From JBBTCJ01 sp038043285 (GTDB taxonomy: Bacteria > Planctomycetota > Phycisphaerae > UBA1845): a stretch of DNA of 8,733 nucleotides. Within the stretch, counting starts at the first letter, position 1; every line of letters begins with the position of its first letter. The stretch is taken from contig JBBTCJ010000179.1 in NCBI GenBank assembly GCA_038043285.1, positions 1 through 8,733 of the forward strand, given 5' to 3'. The position numbers were made by a program, and so were the translations under genes. This document shows, one piece after another, positions 6,173-8,733 of this stretch. The notes under the pieces were generated by a model that was given only the letters and a program-made list of their open reading frames with translations, ran no database searches and was not told where the DNA came from.

Positions 6173-6376
6173 ATGGCCTCCAAGAGCGAAGTCATCCAGG
6201 CGATTCTCCGACACAACACTTCGGTGAACGAGGAATTTCTATCGCAGTTCAGCGACGACGAACTGACGCGCTACTTAACGCGGTTGGGCTTCACCGAGGG
6301 GCGGCGGTTCGAGTGGCAGTCGGACGCCGACGCCTTCGTGGACGGTGCGTTCGGCTATCGTCGTGCCAGTGCGTGA
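6173..6376 (+). CDS. small uncharacterised protein (67 aa)
   Basis: I do not recognise the family. ATG 6173 has GGGAG eight bases upstream. The protein is soluble with no signal peptide or cysteines. It is predicted helical in its first two-thirds: SEVIQAILRHN, then VNEEFLSQFSDDELTRYLTRLGF, an acidic amphipathic pattern ending in a leucine/aromatic face. A short tail FVDGAFGYRRASA follows. The pattern of a short N-terminal helix, then F..FS..EL..YL.RL, recalls small conserved planctomycete proteins of unknown role, but that is an impression, not a match. It is likely real because of the ribosome site, the balanced amino-acid composition and a terminator-like structure right after its stop. 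It is convergent with the lysine-tail gene, stops 42 nt apart. Confidence 0.68.
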   Translation: MASKSEVIQAILRHNTSVNEEFLSQFSDDELTRYLTRLGFTEGRRFEWQSDADAFVDGAFGYRRASA

Positions 6377-6394
6377 GATTTTTGGAATGCCTCG

Positions 6395-6438
6395 GCGGCG
6401 GTTGGAGTCGCCGCGCGCTTATTTCTTCTTTTTCTTCT
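6395..6438 (+). terminator. hairpin plus T-rich tract ending the 67-aa gene
   Basis: GCGGCG (6395-6400) pairs with CGCCGC (6409-6414) around an 8-nt loop. Four bases later the plus strand runs TTATTTCTTCTTTTTCTTC (6419-6437). This resembles an intrinsic terminator for the gene ending at 6376. The T-rich tract is the complement of the stop codon and poly-lysine codons of the opposing gene. On the minus strand the same hairpin lacks a T-tract. Confidence 0.45.
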
Positions 6439-7024
6439 GGGGTTGGGGGGCCTTCTTGGCCGGCTTGGGCGGCGCCTTGGCGGCCGCCTTGGGTTTCCCC
6501 GCCGGTTTGGCGTCGGGCGTTTTGACCGTCTTGGCGCTGGGAGCTTTCAGCGGTTTGGCGTCGGGCGCCTTGACGGTCTTGGCGCTGGGAGCTTTCACCG
6601 GCTTGGCGTCGGGAATCTTCGCTTTAGAGGACGCCGTTGGCGACGACTTCGCGGAACCCGCAGGGGAAGTTTTTCCGAAGGGTTTGGCGACCTTCGCGGG
6701 CTTGGGCTGCGGCGGCTGAACCACTTTCTCGTTGTTGTCGGTTACGCGCAGGTTCTTGTAATACCCTTCCTTGGTCAGGCGTTCGAAGTGCGCATCGATG
6801 TCCTCTCGCTCGACGGTTTTGGAGAGCGTAAGGACGTATCCGTTCGCCTCGCCGAGGAGCTTCCACTTGAAGACGATCGGCTCCTTGGTGCCGAGAGGTC
6901 TTCGCCCCGGGACTTCGGCCACAACCACCACCGGTTCTTCGGGCACCTCCGGCGTGTCGGGTAGTTCGGGAATTTCTTCCGTGGTCTCGTCGTTTTTGGC
7001 CTTCTGAGGTTTGGTCACCGTCAC
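6419..7024 (-). CDS. protein with acidic N-terminus and histone-H1-like lysine/alanine/proline-rich tail (201 aa)
   Basis: I do not recognise the family. From GTG 7024 (ribosome site GAGGG five bases away) it has three parts. Residues 12-40 are acidic and proline-rich (IPELPDTPEVPEEP). A compact segment 49-102 is probably folded (VFKWKLLGEANGYVLTLSKT, then EDIDAHFERLTKEGYYKNLRV). Residues about 103-201 are a low-complexity tail rich in K, A, P and S, ending in KKKKK. The tail holds two 16-residue repeats (DAKP-K-APSAKTVK-P, 139-154 and 155-170) and a partial third. Such tails occur in bacterial H1-like nucleoid proteins and in RNA- or ribosome-associated proteins, so nucleic-acid binding is a reasonable inference, but the folded part is unassigned. 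The frame is open to a TTG at 7135, but that extension looks non-coding. The gene is convergent with the 67-aa gene and divergent from tRNA-Arg. Confidence 0.75.
   Translation of the reverse strand: MTVTKPQKAKNDETTEEIPELPDTPEVPEEPVVVVAEVPGRRPLGTKEPIVFKWKLLGEANGYVLTLSKTVEREDIDAHFERLTKEGYYKNLRVTDNNEKVVQPPQPKPAKVAKPFGKTSPAGSAKSSPTASSKAKIPDAKPVKAPSAKTVKAPDAKPLKAPSAKTVKTPDAKPAGKPKAAAKAPPKPAKKAPQPQKKKKK
6515..6610 (-). repeat. two 48-bp tandem repeats in the lysine-rich tail
   Basis: Units 6563-6610 and 6515-6562 are identical at 43 of 48 bases by my count and encode DAKPVKAPSAKTVKAP and DAKPLKAPSAKTVKTP. A 12-bp start of a third unit (DAKP) follows at 6503-6514. In-frame duplication explains the growth of the tail; copy number could vary between strains. 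Confidence 0.85.
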
Positions 7025-7136
7025 GTTACCCTCTTCACCGCGCGCCGCGTTGGTCGGCAACTTCCGGTCATTCGCTTGCCTGTGGTCCGACCACGAACCC
7101 GAGATTGCCGCCGGAGCGAACCAGTCATCGCACAAC

Positions 7137-7164
7137 TGGACCCCGCCGCCTAGGGTACTATAAT
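7137..7164 (+). promoter_or_regulatory. promoter of tRNA-Arg
   Basis: TGGACC (7137-7142, 4 of 6) and a perfect TATAAT (7159-7164) are separated by 16 bp. Transcription would start near 7171, giving a leader of about 40 nt before the mature tRNA at 7212. The bases after the -10 (CGCGGTTCG) are GC-rich, as in stable-RNA promoters under stringent control. The reverse complement reads TATAGT, so a divergent promoter for the lysine-tail gene could overlap here, though its -35 is poor. Confidence 0.6.
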
Positions 7165-7211
7165 CGCGGTTCGCCCCGTGGAGAAGGGTAGCCGCGAGGC
7201 GGAGGTTCCGC

Positions 7212-7285
7212 GCGCCCGTAGCTCAATTGGATAGAGTGACTGGCTTCGAACCAGTAGGTTGCAGGTTCGAGTCCTGCCGGGCGTA
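7212..7285 (+). tRNA. tRNA-Arg (anticodon TCG)
   Basis: A 74-nt cloverleaf. The acceptor GCGCCCG pairs with CGGGCGT (7278-7284), with a G1-U72 wobble at the end and discriminator A73. T8-A9 follows the acceptor; the D-arm begins GCTC. The anticodon stem ACTGG/CCAGT encloses loop CTTCGAA with anticodon TCG, reading CGA codons. The T-arm is GCAGG-TTCGAGT-CCTGC. CCA is not encoded, so it is added after transcription. A small hairpin GCGGA-GGT-TCCGC (7199-7211) abuts the mature 5' end. A minus-strand frame over this gene gives the familiar spurious 'RTRTCNLLVRSQ' peptide. Confidence 0.95.
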
Positions 7286-7385
7286 GTTGGAAGCGCCGGG
7301 GGTGGATCGCCCAAGGGCGTTCCGCTCGATGCGTCGCGGTTTCGTTGGGCGGGTGGGTCGCACGGGTTTGGCGACTGCCATGGGC

Positions 7386-7414
7386 TTGACTCCCGAATGG
7401 GCGTCTCGTACAAG
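7386..7414 (+). promoter_or_regulatory. promoter of tRNA-Thr
   Basis: TTGACT (7386-7391, 5 of 6) and TACAAG (7409-7414, 4 of 6) stand exactly 17 bp apart. Transcription would begin near 7421, only about 7 nt before the mature tRNA. This suggests that tRNA-Thr is transcribed independently of tRNA-Arg, although read-through from upstream is not excluded. Confidence 0.55.
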
Positions 7415-7427
7415 GTCCGCCCGCTTC

Positions 7428-7499
7428 GCCGACGTAGCTCAGTGGTAGAGCACAGCTTTCGTAAAGCTGGGGTCGAGGGTTCGAATCCCTCTGTCGGCT
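7428..7499 (+). tRNA. tRNA-Thr (anticodon CGT)
   Basis: A 72-nt cloverleaf. The acceptor GCCGACG pairs with TGTCGGC (7492-7498) with one G-U at pair 7-66, discriminator T73. The D-arm is GCTC-AGTGGTA-GAGC. The anticodon stem CAGCT/AGCTG encloses loop TTCGTAA with anticodon CGT, reading ACG. The T-arm is GAGGG-TTCGAAT-CCCTC. CCA is not encoded. It lies 142 nt after tRNA-Arg and is convergent with the symporter gene. Confidence 0.95.
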
Positions 7500-7502
7500 C
7501 TA

Positions 7503-7604
7503 GGGATTGTCGATTGCGGGATTGTCGATTTTCGATTGGACGAGGGCCATGGTCCGGCGGGCCATCGAAGCCTGGCAATCGTCAATCGACAGTCGATCAT
7601 CGAC
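7503..7604. repeat. direct and inverted repeats around the tRNA-Thr / symporter junction
   Basis: GGGATTGTCGATT occurs twice (7503-7515 and 7518-7530), 15 bp apart. TGTCGATTG (7508-7516) is inverted at 7583-7591 (CAATCGACA), and CGATTG (7533-7538) is inverted at 7576-7581. At the tip ATGGTCC (7549-7555) pairs with GGGCCAT (7559-7565). GTCGAT-C-ATCGAC (7592-7604) spans the symporter stop. The whole could fold as a large imperfect hairpin or cruciform and would lie at the 3' ends of two converging transcripts. It may be a bidirectional terminator or a dispersed REP/MITE-like unit. Confidence 0.6.
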
Positions 7605-8733
7605 GGTCCGTAAGGCTCCTGTCGCCTTGACTGCGCCTCGTAGAAAAGCACGCTCCAAGCAGATAGGTCCACCCCGTCCCCACCACGACCCACCACGGCC
7701 AGGCGATCAGGACTGTCGGATCGAGCGGATCCGTTCCCTTCCCGTGCTCCTGATAAAGCTTGAGGGCGACCAGGAGCAGCGTCGAGGAGACCATGGCCAG
7801 CATGTTCGTCCGGTCGTGGCCGCGACGGGTGGTCGTCACGCCGAGCAGGAAGACGCCGAGCATCCCCCCGAAAACCAGACTGACCCACTGAAATACCTGC
7901 CACAGCAACTTGTCGTAACCGGCGAACGCGAGCGCGACGAGAATCAACACGGCGCCGAACCCCACGGTACACGCCCGGGCCGCCCGGAGGTAGTGTGCCT
8001 CCGACCGCCGTGATCGCGTCACCACGCGGTAAAAATCAGTCACCGCCGTCGAGGACAATGCCCCGATTGCCGACGACAGGCTGGACATGCCCGCAGCGAG
8101 GATCGCGGTCAGCAGCAACCCGCGAAGCCCGACGTTGTAGGGCAGGCCCGTGGCGATAAAGAACGGAAAGATGCGATCGGTTTTCGCGAGCACGTGGTCG
8201 GGCACGCTTCCCGCCGGCTGGGCCTGGTAGTAGACGAACAGCAAGGATCCGATGGCCAGGAACACCACAACGATGGGCAACCCGGCGAAGGCGTTGAAGA
8301 GCAGCGACTTCTGCCCGTCGCGCAGATTTGCGCAGGTGAGCATCCGTTGGGTGAGATCTTGATCCGTTCCCAGGGCCGCCATGTTCAGGATCGTCGCGTG
8401 AATGAGCAGCACCCAGAAGGCCCGATCGTTGTTGGGATCGGCGTCCCAGGTGAACACGTGGAACTTGCCTGCCTGGTACGCGGTGGCCAGGTTTTCGCTC
8501 CAGGTTCCCGGCGTGCCGGCAAGCAGGCAGGCGACGGCGACGAACGCCGCGGAGGTGATGATCGCGGCCTGGAAGGCGTCGGTCCAGAGGATGGCCTTGA
8601 TTCCGCCGTAGCCCGCGTACGCGGTGGAGACTCCGGCGGTGACGATCACCACGCACACCAATGGCCAGCCGAAGATTTCCGAGATTGCCAGCGACGCCAC
8701 GAGCAGCCGTACGCCGCTGCCCAGGACGCGTGA
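7597..8733 (-). CDS. sodium:solute symporter (SSS/SLC5 family), C-terminal 378 residues
   Basis: An inner-membrane, sodium-coupled transporter whose substrate cannot be told from this fragment. The frame is open to the window edge: codons before the GTG at 8700 read RVLGSGVRLLV and continue a membrane helix, so the true start lies beyond 8733. Family members are usually about 500 residues or more, so about the first quarter is missing. In the visible part are the family hallmark AYAGYGGIKAILWTDAFQ (about 38-55), the GTDQDLTQRMLT motif (about 122-133) and the helix with paired serines AAGMSSLSSAIG (about 213-224), where related symporters coordinate the Na2 sodium. About nine hydrophobic segments follow one another, with a short polar C-terminal tail (TRRSQGDRSLTDRR) whose codons lie in the repeat region. 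The last residues may therefore have been altered by repeat insertion. Confidence 0.93.
   Translation of the reverse strand, partial: SRVLGSGVRLLVASLAISEIFGWPLVCVVIVTAGVSTAYAGYGGIKAILWTDAFQAAIITSAAFVAVACLLAGTPGTWSENLATAYQAGKFHVFTWDADPNNDRAFWVLLIHATILNMAALGTDQDLTQRMLTCANLRDGQKSLLFNAFAGLPIVVVFLAIGSLLFVYYQAQPAGSVPDHVLAKTDRIFPFFIATGLPYNVGLRGLLLTAILAAGMSSLSSAIGALSSTAVTDFYRVVTRSRRSEAHYLRAARACTVGFGAVLILVALAFAGYDKLLWQVFQWVSLVFGGMLGVFLLGVTTTRRGHDRTNMLAMVSSTLLLVALKLYQEHGKGTDPLDPTVLIAWPWWVVVGTGWTYLLGACFSTRRSQGDRSLTDRR

Noticed and set aside
6443..6964. Glycine/arginine-rich plus-strand frame over the lysine-tail gene
   Set aside because: Its repeats are the antisense of lysine/alanine/proline repeats, and there is no ribosome site.
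7025..7135. N-terminal extension of the lysine-tail protein to a TTG at 7135
   Set aside because: The extra 37 residues look non-coding, and the GTG at 7024 has a better ribosome site. Not fully excluded.
7150..7578. Minus-strand 142-aa open frame with peptides GRTRTCNLLVRSQSLYPIELRA and TEGFEPSTPALRKLCSTTELRR
   Set aside because: These are the well-known artefact translations of the antisense of tRNA genes; the frame lies over tRNA-Arg and tRNA-Thr.
7503..7604. CRISPR array
   Set aside because: The repeats are too short, only two direct copies exist, there are no spacers of regular length, and no cas genes are present.
7439..7972. Minus-strand 177-aa open frame ending in RGIRTLDPSFTKAVLYH
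   Set aside because: It shadows the symporter gene in another frame and then the antisense of tRNA-Thr.

Overview
The window is GC-rich, tightly coded bacterial DNA. Gene content and style point to a planctomycete or close relative (Planctomycetota). The clues are two tiny zinc-ribbon proteins of the kind common in that phylum, a lysine/alanine/proline-rich tailed protein, small lineage-style ORFans, and single tRNA genes scattered between protein genes. This is an inference from style, not a search result.

Left part (1-3096): a two-component pair transcribed divergently from a 690-base gene-free region. The minus-strand gene (238-855) is an unusual response regulator with an N-terminal receiver and a C-terminal XRE/Cro-type helix-turn-helix. 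The plus-strand gene (1546-3096) is a membrane HAMP histidine kinase with all catalytic boxes intact. Its sensor domain resembles Tll0287-like (DUF3365) domains but lacks their haem-binding CxxCH. Several palindromes in the shared upstream region are candidate operators.

Middle (3097-5256): a 488-base gap holding an 8-codon micro-ORF with a perfect Shine-Dalgarno sequence, then a complete clpX (3585-4871) standing without clpP or tig, then a 63-aa zinc-ribbon protein (5042-5233).

Right-middle (5257-7024): a minus-strand 195-aa protein with a zinc ribbon and three membrane segments, convergent with the 63-aa protein across a perfect 9-bp stem-loop. Next come a 67-aa small protein (plus) and a 201-aa protein with a histone-H1-like lysine-rich tail built on a 48-bp tandem repeat (minus). 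The lysine codons of the tail supply a T-rich tract behind a hairpin for the opposing gene.

Right end (7025-8733): tRNA-Arg(TCG) and tRNA-Thr(CGT), each with a recognisable sigma70-type promoter of its own. They are followed by a repeat-rich, cruciform-forming stretch, then the C-terminal 378 residues of a sodium:solute symporter that runs off the window edge.

No CRISPR array, insertion sequence, phage gene or recognisable defence system was seen. The most interesting items are the receiver-XRE regulator with its candidate operators, the degenerate sensor domain, the repeat/cruciform at 7503-7604, and the lysine-tail protein.
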